Positions 18,277-28,073 of a stretch of DNA of 64,000 nt are shown piece after piece. Source of the DNA: UBA1268 sp002694955. Its GTDB lineage: Bacteria; Planctomycetota; Planctomycetia; Pirellulales; UBA1268. Position numbers and translations under genes: made by a program. Position 1 is the first letter of the stretch. Every line of letters starts with the position of its first letter. The notes beneath the pieces were generated by a model. The model saw only the letters and a list, made by a program, of their open reading frames with translations. It made no database searches and was not told the origin of the DNA. Location: assembly GCA_028066355.1 (NCBI GenBank), contig JALCBP010000008.1, positions 1 through 64,000 of the forward strand, given 5' to 3'.

Positions 18277-21226
18277 TGTACACGACCGTCAAAATGACAC
18301 TAGTGCTCAAGATCTTGTTACTGCCGCAAATGATCTCGGTTTTGATGTTCACTCAGCACACGCTGCTACGGGTTGGCTTATTGAAGGAGACATGGATCTC
18401 AACGAAATTCAACAAATAGGGGTACGGCTCTTTACCGATCCAGTAACAGAAGTCTGCCGGGTAGCAAAAGTAGGAGAAGCTGAATTAGTTTCATCGCCAC
18501 CGGGCGCGCAAGATGCTCGTAATCTTATTTTTCACGTCCTTCCAAAACCGGGCGTGACTGACCCCGCCGCAGAAAGCGCCAAAGAAGCCATGGCGCTGCT
18601 TGGAGTCCATGCTACGGCAGTTCGAAGCCTTAAGAAATATTGGGTGCCGGCGGAATGCATGACATCAGAACAAGCTGAAGAAACTGCGTGGAAACGACTT
18701 GCCAGTGAAGCTATTCATGAAGTTGTTATTGGCCCACTCAAAATTTCTAGGCTGAGCGGCGGGAGCAGGTGGGAACTGCAGCACGAGCACGTGCGCCTCA
18801 ATGGACTGAATGACGCAGAGCTTGAAGAATTGAGTCGCCAACAGTGCCTCGCTCTTACAGCAAAAGAATTACATGCTGTGCGAGATCACTTTAATAACCT
18901 TGGTCGAGATCCGCTCGAGATAGAACTTGAAACAATCGCCCAGACGTGGAGTGAGCACTGTTGCCACAAAACCCTCGGGAGTCCTATCGACCATGTCGGA
19001 CCTGAGGGTGAGTTTTGCTATGACAACTTGCTGAAAGAAACAGTTTTTGCGTCAACAGAAGCTATCCGAGAACAGCTCGGTCCAGACGACTGGTGTGTCA
19101 GTGTATTCCGTGATAATTCAGGCGTTGTTCGCTTTGATGGCGATCATGACATCTGCGTCAAAGTCGAGACTCACAATCATCCGTCTGCTATCGAACCATA
19201 TGGAGGTGCCGCGACTGGCTTGGGAGGTGTGATCCGAGATGTACTTGGAACGGGGCATGGTGCAAAACCTCTCGCAAATCTGGATGTTTTCTGCGTAGCT
19301 CCGTTGGACACACCAGCTGAAATAATTCCTCCCGGCATTATTCCGCCAAAAAAATTACTTCATGGGGTTGTTGCTGGCGTACGTGATTATGGCAACAGAA
19401 TGGGCATTCCAACCATTGCTGGGGCCGTGGCATTTCATCCCGGCTATCTTGGAAATCCCCTAGTCTTCTGTGGCACAGTGGGGCTCATGCCCCGTGATTC
19501 CGCGAATGGTCATGTTGAACCGGGTGATCTTGTTGTTGTTGCTGGCGGCAGAACAGGCCGTGACGGCATACACGGCGCAACATTTTCCAGCGTTGAACTT
19601 TCAAGTGAGAGTGAAAATCAATCGGGCGGATCAGTTCAGATTGGTCATGCCATTCATGAAAAAACCGTCACTGATTTTGTACTGGCTGCATCTGAAGAAC
19701 ATCTTTTTCATGCCATTACTGATTGCGGAGCGGGAGGCCTCTCGAGTGCCGTTGGAGAAATGGGGGCCGAATTAGGTGCAGAGGTAAATCTGGAAAAAGT
19801 GCCCTTAAAGTACGATGGTCTTTCAGCCACTGAAGTTTGGATTTCCGAAGCACAAGAACGAATGGTGCTTGCGGTCTCGCCGAAAGAATGGCCACGTCTT
19901 GCAGAGATTGCAAGACTGGAGGGTGTCGAAGCAACTCCAATCGGTACATTTACAGGAAATGGCCAGCTTGTTCTTCGTTGGAATGATGAAATTGTTGGTG
20001 ACCTCAATTGCCATTTCCTTCACGAGGGACGGCCAAGAGAGCGTCTTCGATCCTCATTTACGCCACAACAAAATAATCCTCTCCGCTGGTCACTCGAAGA
20101 TGAAAACTTTGAGACAATTCTACTTGAGCTACTTCGATCAGAAGATGTGGCGAGCAAGGAATGGATCATTCGGCAGTACGACCACGAAGTCCAGGGGAAA
20201 AGTGTTCTCAAGCCACTGCTGGGACCAATGGGCGGACCGGCTGATGCGACAGTAATACGCGGAGTATTGGGTCGACCAAGAGGGATCCTAATAGGCATTG
20301 GTCTTCGGCATCATCTTGGAACCAGCAATCCGTTTGAAATGGCTGTTGGTGGTATCGTTGAGGCTGTTTCAAACTGTGTTGCATCGGGAGCTGACCCAGA
20401 GCGAATTGCACTGCTTGATAATTTCTGCTGGGGTGACTGCCGTCGACCAGATTCACTTGGAACACTCGTCGAAGCATGTCGGGGCTGCTACGAAGCAGCA
20501 GTCGCTCTTAAGGCTCCATTTGTAAGTGGCAAAGACAGCCTGAACAATGTTTTCACCTGGAAAGACGATGCGGGCGTCGTTAAAGAACAGTCAATACCAC
20601 CAACATTACTTGCCACAGCTATTGGTCAGATTGGCGACGTGAGCTTGTGCGTCTCGCCCGATTTCAAAAGAGCCGGCAACCGAATCGCTGTTGTTGGGAT
20701 TTCAACGACAGTACTAGGCGGTAGTCAACTTGCTGTTATTGACCGAGTCACGGGAGGCGATATCCCAAAAGTAGATCTCAAAAATTGCCAGAACACCTTC
20801 AAGAGCATTTACAAGTTAAACCTACAACGACTAATGGCGTCATGTCACGACCTCTCTGATGGAGGGCTTTGTGTAGCTCTCGCTGAGATGGCTATTGGGG
20901 GTGGCTTAGGAGCCGACATTAACCTTGAAGAGGTACCACTTCAAGACAGTGACACCGTGGCACAACCAAATGATTTTATGAGTTTACTATCCGTTGCGTT
21001 TGCTGAAACTCCGGGGCGATTCTTAATAGAAGTTAAGGAAGAGGACGTGCCTGAAGTAGAACAAATTCTTCGTGGAAGTACGTGGTCGTGGATTGGAAGT
21101 GTCACCAATGATAACTTGCTAACAATCCGCGGGGATAAAAACTCAATTGTTTCACAAACATTAGTTAACAAACTTGCAACCGCCTGGCGGGAGCCAAGTA
21201 TGGCTCAAACACACGGCAAGTCTTAA
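18260..21226 (+). CDS. purL: Phosphoribosylformylglycinamidine synthase, PurS-PurL fusion
   Basis: A 988-residue protein from ATG 18260 with AAGGA upstream. Residues about 90-165 look like PurS (LIFHVLPKPGVTDP, then LKKYWV), and residues 1-85 may be a second, more diverged copy. The remaining 800 residues are PurL, with the TWSEHCCHKT box, KVETHNHPSAIEPYGGAATG ATP site, and GGLS and DLSDGGL motifs of the AIR-synthase-like halves. It converts FGAR to FGAM using ammonia from PurQ, whose gene begins 11 bp downstream. Most bacteria with small PurL have a separate purS; none is seen here. Overlap with tyrA suggests translational coupling. Confidence 0.93.
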   Translation: MLWEVDVHDRQNDTSAQDLVTAANDLGFDVHSAHAATGWLIEGDMDLNEIQQIGVRLFTDPVTEVCRVAKVGEAELVSSPPGAQDARNLIFHVLPKPGVTDPAAESAKEAMALLGVHATAVRSLKKYWVPAECMTSEQAEETAWKRLASEAIHEVVIGPLKISRLSGGSRWELQHEHVRLNGLNDAELEELSRQQCLALTAKELHAVRDHFNNLGRDPLEIELETIAQTWSEHCCHKTLGSPIDHVGPEGEFCYDNLLKETVFASTEAIREQLGPDDWCVSVFRDNSGVVRFDGDHDICVKVETHNHPSAIEPYGGAATGLGGVIRDVLGTGHGAKPLANLDVFCVAPLDTPAEIIPPGIIPPKKLLHGVVAGVRDYGNRMGIPTIAGAVAFHPGYLGNPLVFCGTVGLMPRDSANGHVEPGDLVVVAGGRTGRDGIHGATFSSVELSSESENQSGGSVQIGHAIHEKTVTDFVLAASEEHLFHAITDCGAGGLSSAVGEMGAELGAEVNLEKVPLKYDGLSATEVWISEAQERMVLAVSPKEWPRLAEIARLEGVEATPIGTFTGNGQLVLRWNDEIVGDLNCHFLHEGRPRERLRSSFTPQQNNPLRWSLEDENFETILLELLRSEDVASKEWIIRQYDHEVQGKSVLKPLLGPMGGPADATVIRGVLGRPRGILIGIGLRHHLGTSNPFEMAVGGIVEAVSNCVASGADPERIALLDNFCWGDCRRPDSLGTLVEACRGCYEAAVALKAPFVSGKDSLNNVFTWKDDAGVVKEQSIPPTLLATAIGQIGDVSLCVSPDFKRAGNRIAVVGISTTVLGGSQLAVIDRVTGGDIPKVDLKNCQNTFKSIYKLNLQRLMASCHDLSDGGLCVALAEMAIGGGLGADINLEEVPLQDSDTVAQPNDFMSLLSVAFAETPGRFLIEVKEEDVPEVEQILRGSTWSWIGSVTNDNLLTIRGDKNSIVSQTLVNKLATAWREPSMAQTHGKS

Positions 21227-21237
21227 GGAAAATCTGC

Positions 21238-22017
21238 ATGCTTTCCCCTCGCGCCTTTATTCTTCGTGCACCTGGCACAAATTGTGACCAAGAAACTGCT
21301 TACGCCTTTGAACGTGCTGGTGGTCATACGAAACGAATACACGTTCAGGCACTTGCCCAATCCCCTACTCTTTTGGATGATTGCCAAATCTTTTGTATCC
21401 CGGGTGGGTTTTCTTATGGTGACGATATTGCCAGCGGACGAATCTTAGCACTTGAGTTGACCGAACGCCTTGGTGATACACTTCGTCGCTTCCACGAAAG
21501 AGGCGGAATTATTTTGGGGATTTGCAATGGATTCCAGGTACTTTTGCAGACCGGACTGCTTACGCCAGATTGTGACTTTGGCCAACAAACTGCCTCTCTT
21601 ACACGGAATACATCCGGGCGATTCATTGATTGCTGGGTGCAACTACAAGCCACCCCGGGCAATTGTGTCTTTCTTCATGGCCTCGACCACTTTGAATTGC
21701 CTGTTGCCCATGCCGAAGGACGGTTCACCATTGCTGACGAAACATATCTCCAGCAACTCAAAATACGTGGCCAACTTGTACTTCACTATGCCACTAATAA
21801 AGGTGGACAACAGTCGAACCCGAACGGATCAGAGCAGAATATAGCCGGGGTGTGTGATCCGACAGGCCGAATCTTTGGTCTCATGCCCCACCCGGAACGC
21901 TTTATCGACGCGACGCAGCACCCTGCCTGGGCGGGCCGACTTGACCCGCATGCTGATGGTGCTGGCTTAACATTTTTCCGCAATGCGCTGCGTGTAGTAG
22001 GAAAAGATTTAGGTTGA
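21238..22017 (+). CDS. purQ: FGAM synthase glutaminase subunit
   Basis: A 259-residue class I glutamine amidotransferase. The nucleophile C96 sits in GICNGFQ, and MPHPER supplies the catalytic His and Glu. The IPGGFSYGDD block is specific to PurQ. It hydrolyses glutamine and passes ammonia to PurL for FGAM formation in purine synthesis. It is directly downstream of purL and completes the complex together with the fused PurS-like region. Confidence 0.95.
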   Translation: MLSPRAFILRAPGTNCDQETAYAFERAGGHTKRIHVQALAQSPTLLDDCQIFCIPGGFSYGDDIASGRILALELTERLGDTLRRFHERGGIILGICNGFQVLLQTGLLTPDCDFGQQTASLTRNTSGRFIDCWVQLQATPGNCVFLHGLDHFELPVAHAEGRFTIADETYLQQLKIRGQLVLHYATNKGGQQSNPNGSEQNIAGVCDPTGRIFGLMPHPERFIDATQHPAWAGRLDPHADGAGLTFFRNALRVVGKDLG

Positions 22018-22093
22018 CCTCGAATAGTTATTCTTCCTACTCTCTTCTCCTCAACTGTTTCCCCTTCCTCAATCTCTTGCTGACGGGCACGTC

Positions 22094-23029
22094 ATGGATA
22101 CTCGGAGCCACACTTCCGTTGTTCATATTAAGATTCAGATAACGTTCATACTCATAGCTTTAGTAGCCAGTGGTTGCCAAACCCCGTTTGTAAATAGTTT
22201 TCTCACATCAGTAGCAACTGAGGATCATAAGGATCAATTCAGTGGTGTTTCAGACTTGTCTGCTTCCACCAATCCTCTTGAAACTATTCCTCTTGAGTTC
22301 ACCTTCTTACGTTACGCTGATGATGATTTAGAGTTGGGTAATGAACTATGGGAAGTAATTGACGAGCAATGCCTACCAACAGGCCTTCGTCATCGACTCA
22401 ATGGGAATGGCATACGTGCTGGTGTCATCAACGGTGATATTCCTGCCGCGCTAGCCAAACGCTTTTCTGCAACGTTTGATATTACTCAAGGCGAGGCTGA
22501 CGACAGCCCTCTCGCGGCTGACAGAACCGTTGTAAAACGAGTGATTCAAACTCTTCCTGGTCAGACAAACGAAATTGTTTCAACTCCGCGTCTTGAGGAA
22601 CTCATCCTTTTAGAACATGACAGTCGGTCAACTGTCGATGCTGTGTCAGGCCAAACATACAGAGATGCCAGTGCAGTATTTGACGTCCGCGCGACACCAT
22701 CCGCTGACGGAGGAATTGAAATCGAACTCGTACCGATTATTCGTCACGGGCCTATTGAGCGCAACTGGACTGGAGATGATGGTGCATTTCGCCTCGAAGC
22801 CGGTCAGCGTAAAACCGTTATGAACAAACTGGAAATAAAACTTAACTTACCGGCAGACGGAATGTTTATTCTATCCTCTGTTGGCCCTCCCTCATCTGGA
22901 CTGGGTGATGCTTTCTTTCGTGACCCTCAAGGTCGACACGAAGGACGCAGGCTACTTGCCGTACGTGTAATGACGCGAACCGTCGACCCTATGTTCACTG
23001 AAGATTCAGTAGCCCATTCTCAAGACTGA
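22094..23029 (+). CDS. Putative lipoprotein of unknown function
   Basis: A 311-residue protein. An uncharged N-terminal helix ends in VASGC, a plausible lipobox with the cysteine near residue 28. The mature part is soluble and acidic, with recurring ELVPIIRHGPIER and RLLAVRV strands suggesting a beta-rich domain. I do not recognise a named family, though similar unannotated proteins occur in planctomycetes. It lies 195 bp before the SAF-domain gene on the same strand, and both may belong to the cell envelope. Confidence 0.65.
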   Translation: MDTRSHTSVVHIKIQITFILIALVASGCQTPFVNSFLTSVATEDHKDQFSGVSDLSASTNPLETIPLEFTFLRYADDDLELGNELWEVIDEQCLPTGLRHRLNGNGIRAGVINGDIPAALAKRFSATFDITQGEADDSPLAADRTVVKRVIQTLPGQTNEIVSTPRLEELILLEHDSRSTVDAVSGQTYRDASAVFDVRATPSADGGIEIELVPIIRHGPIERNWTGDDGAFRLEAGQRKTVMNKLEIKLNLPADGMFILSSVGPPSSGLGDAFFRDPQGRHEGRRLLAVRVMTRTVDPMFTEDSVAHSQD

Positions 23030-23224
23030 CAAAATGGGCAGTTTTGGATGTCCAACGGGCCTTCTTTCTTGCGGATTGGTTCAAACATGACATTTATGCC
23101 GATGTAATTTCATACGTAGTCTTTATTTTGTCATCGAGAGACCCGCAAAAGTGCATCTCTCTTACTGACACGACATTCCACGAGTTCTGGTGAACAAAAA
23201 CTCTACGGACCATAAGGCGCAGCA

Positions 23225-25087
23225 ATGAGTAGTACCGGCACAAAAAAAAATACGAATGCAACGCTTCAGCGACCGAAAGCAAGTACCGTTTTTGCAGCTG
23301 CTTTTCTCGCCGGTGCAGCAGCTGCAGTTGGTGTAAATCGCGCTCTGGATGTCCATATTGCGCAAAATGTACCACAGGTAGAAAGTGAGTCCATTTTTGT
23401 TGCACTTCGATCACTGCCGAAAGGCTCGCCAGTCACAATTTATGATGTAGCCCTCCGAGATTGGCCGGTTGCCATGCTTCCGGAAACTGCATTACGATCT
23501 GACGCAACTTTTGACGGAGCGGTACTTCGCCATCCACTCCGAGAAGGCCAGCCCGTTCTTTCTCTTCAAATTGCAGAAAACACGCTCGAACAAGAGCAGC
23601 AGATAGCATCTGTGATGCGTACTACACAAAGAATAGATCAACCAAAAAAAACATCTGCCCCAGCTTTTGTTCCCTATAAGACTGCGGCACCAATACCAGC
23701 GATATTAGCCTCTACGCAAAGCGAGGTAACGCATCATGCAGCCAAAGATCTAAACGCACAGACACCGGCACCGGCACCGAAACAATCAGAGCCTGACAGT
23801 CAACAAAAGATCGAGGACAAAACACCTGTTGCAGATCTTGCATCGGTCGAGACGACCCCAGCGTTAGCTCAACCAAAAGATATTCAGCAGAAGCTTCCGG
23901 AGCTTCCGCAAAAAGAAGAAGGTGAGCCTACCGGAAATGACGCTGTGCTAGCAGAGCAAGTTGTTTCTGAAAAAGTTGGCCAGAACGTAGGCCCTCTTAA
24001 TCAAGAACTTCCATCTGCACCCGCGGCTCTTGCCATGGAGTCGGCTGGGGCAGTCGAAGAAACAGGTAACGGCGTTGAAAATATTGAGAAAAACATTTCT
24101 ACAGAGAAAAAAGAGAGGCAACTTGCTTCAACTACAGACATTCAGCCTCAAAACAGCCCATCGATTCGAACAACCGAGGTCGGTGATGAAAAAGTCGAGG
24201 TTGTCACATCGAATTCTAACTCACTCTCAGACGCTACTCCGGATGAAAATGCTGACACGCAAGAAGCCACGCTTGAGCAGTCCATCGCAACGACACCTGA
24301 TACTATTGCAACCGAACAGCCTGACATGAGTTCAGAAGGTATAAGTAGTGAAATTTCTACAAACGCTGAAGTTTCTACTTTGAAGGAGCCGACATTGGCT
24401 CCGCCATCAGTGGAACCGATAGATATTACGCAGTCGATTCTTGCTGAAGCAGAAACACGCAAGAACTCTTCTCCAGATACTCCCCAAAAAAGTTCTGTTG
24501 CTACCTTGCCATCAAAGCCAACACCAGCAGTTGCACCAGAAACATCTACCGAGGGACAGTCGGCAACAACAAAAGCAAGACCACAGACAATGAGATATCT
24601 TGTTGTTCCAGAGAGGATCGCTGTTCAAGTTGACCAGGCTTTTACGAAACCACAACAAGTGGCTAGACCTGCTCGCCCTGCAACGGCGGCATCTCCTGTC
24701 CAAAGCGGGAATGTTCAGCCACTACCAAAGACAACGGCAGCACGAACAAAGTCATCCCAACAGACTGTTCTTAAGAGTCGCAAGGCACCCCCACAGGCCC
24801 AGAAACTGCAGGCCACAGCGGGAAATGCACCACGCTCACAACAAAGGTCAAACCAGGAAAGTCCGAGCCAGGTGGCCTCTCGTGAATCAATAACCGACAC
24901 ACCAAAAGAACCACTCCTGCGTTCATTATTCCCAAAAATTTCAGCTGGCCTAAGTGCTGTAGGAGAGGAGTGGCGAGGGTTTCGGGATGGTACAGCAAAC
25001 TCGAAAGAGACTCCGAGTAGCAGGCAGGCTAAACAGAATCAGCCGAGACAACAGCGATCTGCGTCACGCCCTCAGCAGGCTAGGTAA
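23225..25087 (+). CDS. CpaB/SAF-like protein with long disordered tail
   Basis: A 620-residue protein. A hydrophobic N-terminal segment (about 20-45) precedes a SAF-like domain at about 50-125 (SIFVALRSLPKGSPVTIYDVALRDWP, then LREGQPVL), as in Flp-pilus CpaB. From about residue 130 to the end it is low-complexity, rich in P, A, Q, S, T and E and then in K, R and Q, and probably disordered. CpaB proteins assist Flp/Tad pilus secretion, but no other tad genes are here. The tail is much longer than in typical CpaB (about 250-300 residues in total), so its role is unclear. Confidence 0.7.
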   Translation: MSSTGTKKNTNATLQRPKASTVFAAAFLAGAAAAVGVNRALDVHIAQNVPQVESESIFVALRSLPKGSPVTIYDVALRDWPVAMLPETALRSDATFDGAVLRHPLREGQPVLSLQIAENTLEQEQQIASVMRTTQRIDQPKKTSAPAFVPYKTAAPIPAILASTQSEVTHHAAKDLNAQTPAPAPKQSEPDSQQKIEDKTPVADLASVETTPALAQPKDIQQKLPELPQKEEGEPTGNDAVLAEQVVSEKVGQNVGPLNQELPSAPAALAMESAGAVEETGNGVENIEKNISTEKKERQLASTTDIQPQNSPSIRTTEVGDEKVEVVTSNSNSLSDATPDENADTQEATLEQSIATTPDTIATEQPDMSSEGISSEISTNAEVSTLKEPTLAPPSVEPIDITQSILAEAETRKNSSPDTPQKSSVATLPSKPTPAVAPETSTEGQSATTKARPQTMRYLVVPERIAVQVDQAFTKPQQVARPARPATAASPVQSGNVQPLPKTTAARTKSSQQTVLKSRKAPPQAQKLQATAGNAPRSQQRSNQESPSQVASRESITDTPKEPLLRSLFPKISAGLSAVGEEWRGFRDGTANSKETPSSRQAKQNQPRQQRSASRPQQAR

Positions 25088-25103
25088 TTGAGGGATCTCT
25101 TGT

Positions 25104-25613
25104 TCACTGAGCTGAGCGGACAATACCGGAAATGCCGATAAGCCCGCAAACAGCACCAACTCCGCTTAAGAACAGAAGCACCCAGGAAGCCCCTTGCTTC
25201 AGATATGTCTGCTGAGCATATTGTTTTTCAACGACCCATTGGGGACGCTCTACTGTTGCATTTGAAAAATGGTTTTTCCACGCATCGTAGATCTGAGCAT
25301 TTGTTTGTTCCGTCACTAGCTTGCGCAGGGCTGCGGCTTGAACTGGTGATTGAGTCGGCAAACGAAGCCAGACACCAGCTGCCATGAATGCGAAAAACCC
25401 CACAAAACCAAGAAGAGTAAGCCCTTTCGAACTATTCCACATCGAGCGGCCATCGACCTCAGTTTTTTCAACCAGTGGAAACTTCGATAATTCGCCAAAT
25501 TTAGGCACTGCAAGGTGATCACCACACCCTTTGCACCAGACTTCCCCACCAGCTTGCCCGGCACGAACCGGCACCATTTCACCGCACTGACACGTTAGTT
25601 GATATTCTTTCAC
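25104..25613 (-). CDS. Zinc-ribbon membrane protein, unknown
   Basis: A 169-residue protein. The N-terminus has C-x-C and C-x-x-C pairs (TCQCGE, then WCKGCGDHL) that form a short zinc ribbon. Two hydrophobic segments follow, at about 64-84 and 143-165, giving a cytoplasmic ribbon, a periplasmic loop and a second TM. This architecture is common among uncharacterised planctomycete proteins. It is convergent with the SAF gene, 16 bp apart. Confidence 0.65.
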   Translation of the reverse strand: MKEYQLTCQCGEMVPVRAGQAGGEVWCKGCGDHLAVPKFGELSKFPLVEKTEVDGRSMWNSSKGLTLLGFVGFFAFMAAGVWLRLPTQSPVQAAALRKLVTEQTNAQIYDAWKNHFSNATVERPQWVVEKQYAQQTYLKQGASWVLLFLSGVGAVCGLIGISGIVRSAQ

Positions 25614-26294
25614 GTCTGAGAAACCTTTGAATTTGCCCGAAGATTCACCATTGCCCTACTGTTTTACCATTGCCCGTCGCACGACCGCTACTTTGTGCGC
25701 TGTTTGCCATGAGAAAAACTCGCTTTTAACCTTCGGGACTGCATAATCAGGTGTCTCCACAATCAATCAAACGTCCCAAAACCCATCTTCGCAACCCGTC
25801 ACTTTCCCTATATGGGATCAGAGAGACGTTTGCTGTAAGAAAAAACAGCCCAGAAACATCAACACTTTGAATGAAGCATATTCCGTCCGGATACTGGTTT
25901 GCCCCATGATTCCGGCGTAAAACTACTTTTCTTTTACCCCATCCGCCCAACTCTTCCAATCTTTAGAAATTTGATCTTTTTTCCCCTCTGGACTTGTCCG
26001 CTACTTGAATCACACTGTCCACCAAACGAATGATGTTCAGGGAAGGTCAAAACAAAAGACACTTCCACAAGATAATCCGCTCAAACTCTACGCTCAACAC
26101 GATAAAATGCTTCCTTCCAAAACCCCTAATTTTTGTCACCCAATCCCCGCTACTTCCCCTTAATTGTTATTCTTTTGACCGTTTTGTTCCCATTCTGTCA
26201 ATTTCTTGAGTTACCGTCTGGTATCTCGGGAAATGACAACTAGGATCTGATTACGTTCCGTTTTTCAGTTGTTGGAAATTTAAGGAGTTCTGAC
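25614..26294. other. Long non-coding leader upstream of the sigma factor gene
   Basis: A 681-bp gap with no supported gene. The 10-mer ACCATTGCCC occurs twice near 25647-25677. The plus strand is pyrimidine-rich from about 25920 to 26210. A TTGACC near 26175 followed by an AT-rich stretch could be part of a promoter, but spacing is not convincing. No tRNA, riboswitch or terminator could be identified. Confidence 0.45.
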
Positions 26295-27920
26295 TTGTAC
26301 GATTCGCTCTTGGACGAACTTGAAGATGATGTTGTTGCCCGCCCCAGAGAGGTCGAGGAACTTAACGACAAGGTTGCTGAAGCTGAAGAAGCAGAAGCCA
26401 TTCTTGACCATGGCACCACCGAATCGGATTTGGGTACTCCGGACGACGGCAATCAATTGAGTGCTTCCGGCCAGTCCTCTTCACCATCGAAAGCTAATGA
26501 AATAGCGGATGAAAATGAGGCTGAGGATGCATTGGCAGAACAGATAGAAAATTGGTCAGACGATCCCGTTCGGATGTATCTGACACAAATGGGTGAAATT
26601 CCTCTTCTCACCAGAGCACAAGAAATCTATCTCGCTCGACAGATTGAAACAACTCGAGCCCAGTTTCGCGCAAAACTTTTGGAATGCGAATATGTCTGTC
26701 TAAATGCCTTCAAGGTGTTGAGTCGTGTTCATAAGGGTGAACTTCCGTTTGACCGCACTGTACAGGTTTCAGTAACTGACCGGTTAGAAAAAGAACAAAT
26801 CCTTGGACGTCTTCCCCATAACCTTCAAACTCTTGAGGTGTTAATTGGCCAGAATAAAGCCGACTACCGTATAGCTCTTTCAAAACGTGCCAGACCCACC
26901 GAACGACGAAAAGCATGGAGTCGATTAGGGCGCCGACGCAAACGTTGCGTTCGTTTGATTGAAGAACTCGGGTTGCGTACCCAACGCATAGAAAACATGA
27001 TTCCAACTCTCAACGGATTTATCCGTCGTCTGAGAGAACTAAAAATAAAGATAGATGCCCACAAAAGAACCAAACAGCCGGCATCAAACCGGCAAAACCT
27101 CGTTGATGAGTACCGGGCAATCCTTAAAGCATGTCAAGAAACACCGCGCAGCCTGAAGCGACGCATGAAAGAAATAAATGAGATCTTTGCCCGCTACCAG
27201 CGTGCGAAAAGAGGTCTTTCCGAGGGCAATCTGCGACTTGTTGTGTCGATAGCAAAAAAATATCGGAATCGTGGTCTTTCGTTCCTTGATCTGATTCAAG
27301 AAGGAAATGCTGGCTTGATGCGTGCCGTTGATAAGTTTGAATATCGGCGGGGGTTTAAGTTCTGCACATATGCTACGTGGTGGATTCGACAGGCCATTAC
27401 AAGGGCTGTCGCAGACCAGAGCCGCACCATTAGAATTCCTGTACACATGGTTGAGACAATGAGCCGTGTTCGAAATGTTGCTCGTCAACTTTTGCAGGAG
27501 TATGGCCGTGAACCGACTATTGAAGAAATAGCTGCTCGAGCCGGAACACCAGTTGATGAGACTCGTCGTGTGACAGCAATGAGTCGTTACCCAATCAGTC
27601 TGGATCGTCCCGTTGGCAATAGTGAAGACAGTCACTTTGGTGACCTGCTTCCTGACACTGGTGCAGAGAATCCCGCTGTTGGTGCTGCTCAAGAAATGCT
27701 TCGTAATCGCATTTCCAAAGTGCTCAAAAGCCTCTCTTACCGAGAACGGGAAATTATTAAACTCCGATACGGTCTTGGCGATGGATATAGTTATACGCTT
27801 GAAGAAGTTGGCCATATCTTCAAGGTGACAAGAGAGCGAATCCGACAGATCGAAGCGAAAGCAGTTCGCAAACTTCAAGCACCTGCTCGAAGTGAAGAAC
27901 TTTCGGGATTTATTGATTAA
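26295..27920 (+). CDS. rpoD: RNA polymerase principal sigma factor (sigma-70, RpoD/SigA)
   Basis: A 541-residue protein. The start is a TTG at 26295, supported by an AAGGAG box seven bases upstream. After an acidic N-terminus (about residues 1-90) comes region 1.2 (DDPVRMYLTQMGEIPLLTRAQE). Region 2 is GNLRLVVSIAKKYRNRGLSFLDLIQEGNAG through TYATWWIRQAITRAV, which gives promoter melting and -10 recognition. Region 3 is around TIEEIAARAG. Region 4 is EREIIKLRYGLGDGYSYTLEEVG through RERIRQIEAKA, which reads the -35. The complete set and the NEDSHFGDLLPD-like spacer mark a housekeeping rather than alternative sigma. Confidence 0.93.
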   Translation: MYDSLLDELEDDVVARPREVEELNDKVAEAEEAEAILDHGTTESDLGTPDDGNQLSASGQSSSPSKANEIADENEAEDALAEQIENWSDDPVRMYLTQMGEIPLLTRAQEIYLARQIETTRAQFRAKLLECEYVCLNAFKVLSRVHKGELPFDRTVQVSVTDRLEKEQILGRLPHNLQTLEVLIGQNKADYRIALSKRARPTERRKAWSRLGRRRKRCVRLIEELGLRTQRIENMIPTLNGFIRRLRELKIKIDAHKRTKQPASNRQNLVDEYRAILKACQETPRSLKRRMKEINEIFARYQRAKRGLSEGNLRLVVSIAKKYRNRGLSFLDLIQEGNAGLMRAVDKFEYRRGFKFCTYATWWIRQAITRAVADQSRTIRIPVHMVETMSRVRNVARQLLQEYGREPTIEEIAARAGTPVDETRRVTAMSRYPISLDRPVGNSEDSHFGDLLPDTGAENPAVGAAQEMLRNRISKVLKSLSYREREIIKLRYGLGDGYSYTLEEVGHIFKVTRERIRQIEAKAVRKLQAPARSEELSGFID

Positions 27921-27950
27921 AGATGGTCTTGCTTCTTTCAAGAACATCTT
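27920..27950 (+). terminator. Hairpin overlapping the sigma-factor stop
   Basis: AAGATG-g-TCTTG (27920-27931) pairs with CAAGA-a-CATCTT (27939-27950), interrupted by one G-A mismatch, with a 7-nt loop. It begins on the last base of the stop codon. The following T-run is short and displaced (CACAAGATTTTC), so termination efficiency is uncertain. Confidence 0.35.
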
Positions 27951-28073
27951 CACAAGATTTTCATGATTCATCGCTGGATCATGAGTAAGAGTACTTGCAC
28001 AAGAAATAATCCTTGCTTCCTCCACCATATTTGCATGGAATAACAACAGTATCTGAAGCAGTGGTGTGTACAC

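Noticed and set aside
23765..23785. Tandem ACCGGC copies in the SAF gene
   Set aside because: Codons for a low-complexity P-A run, not a regulatory or mobile repeat.
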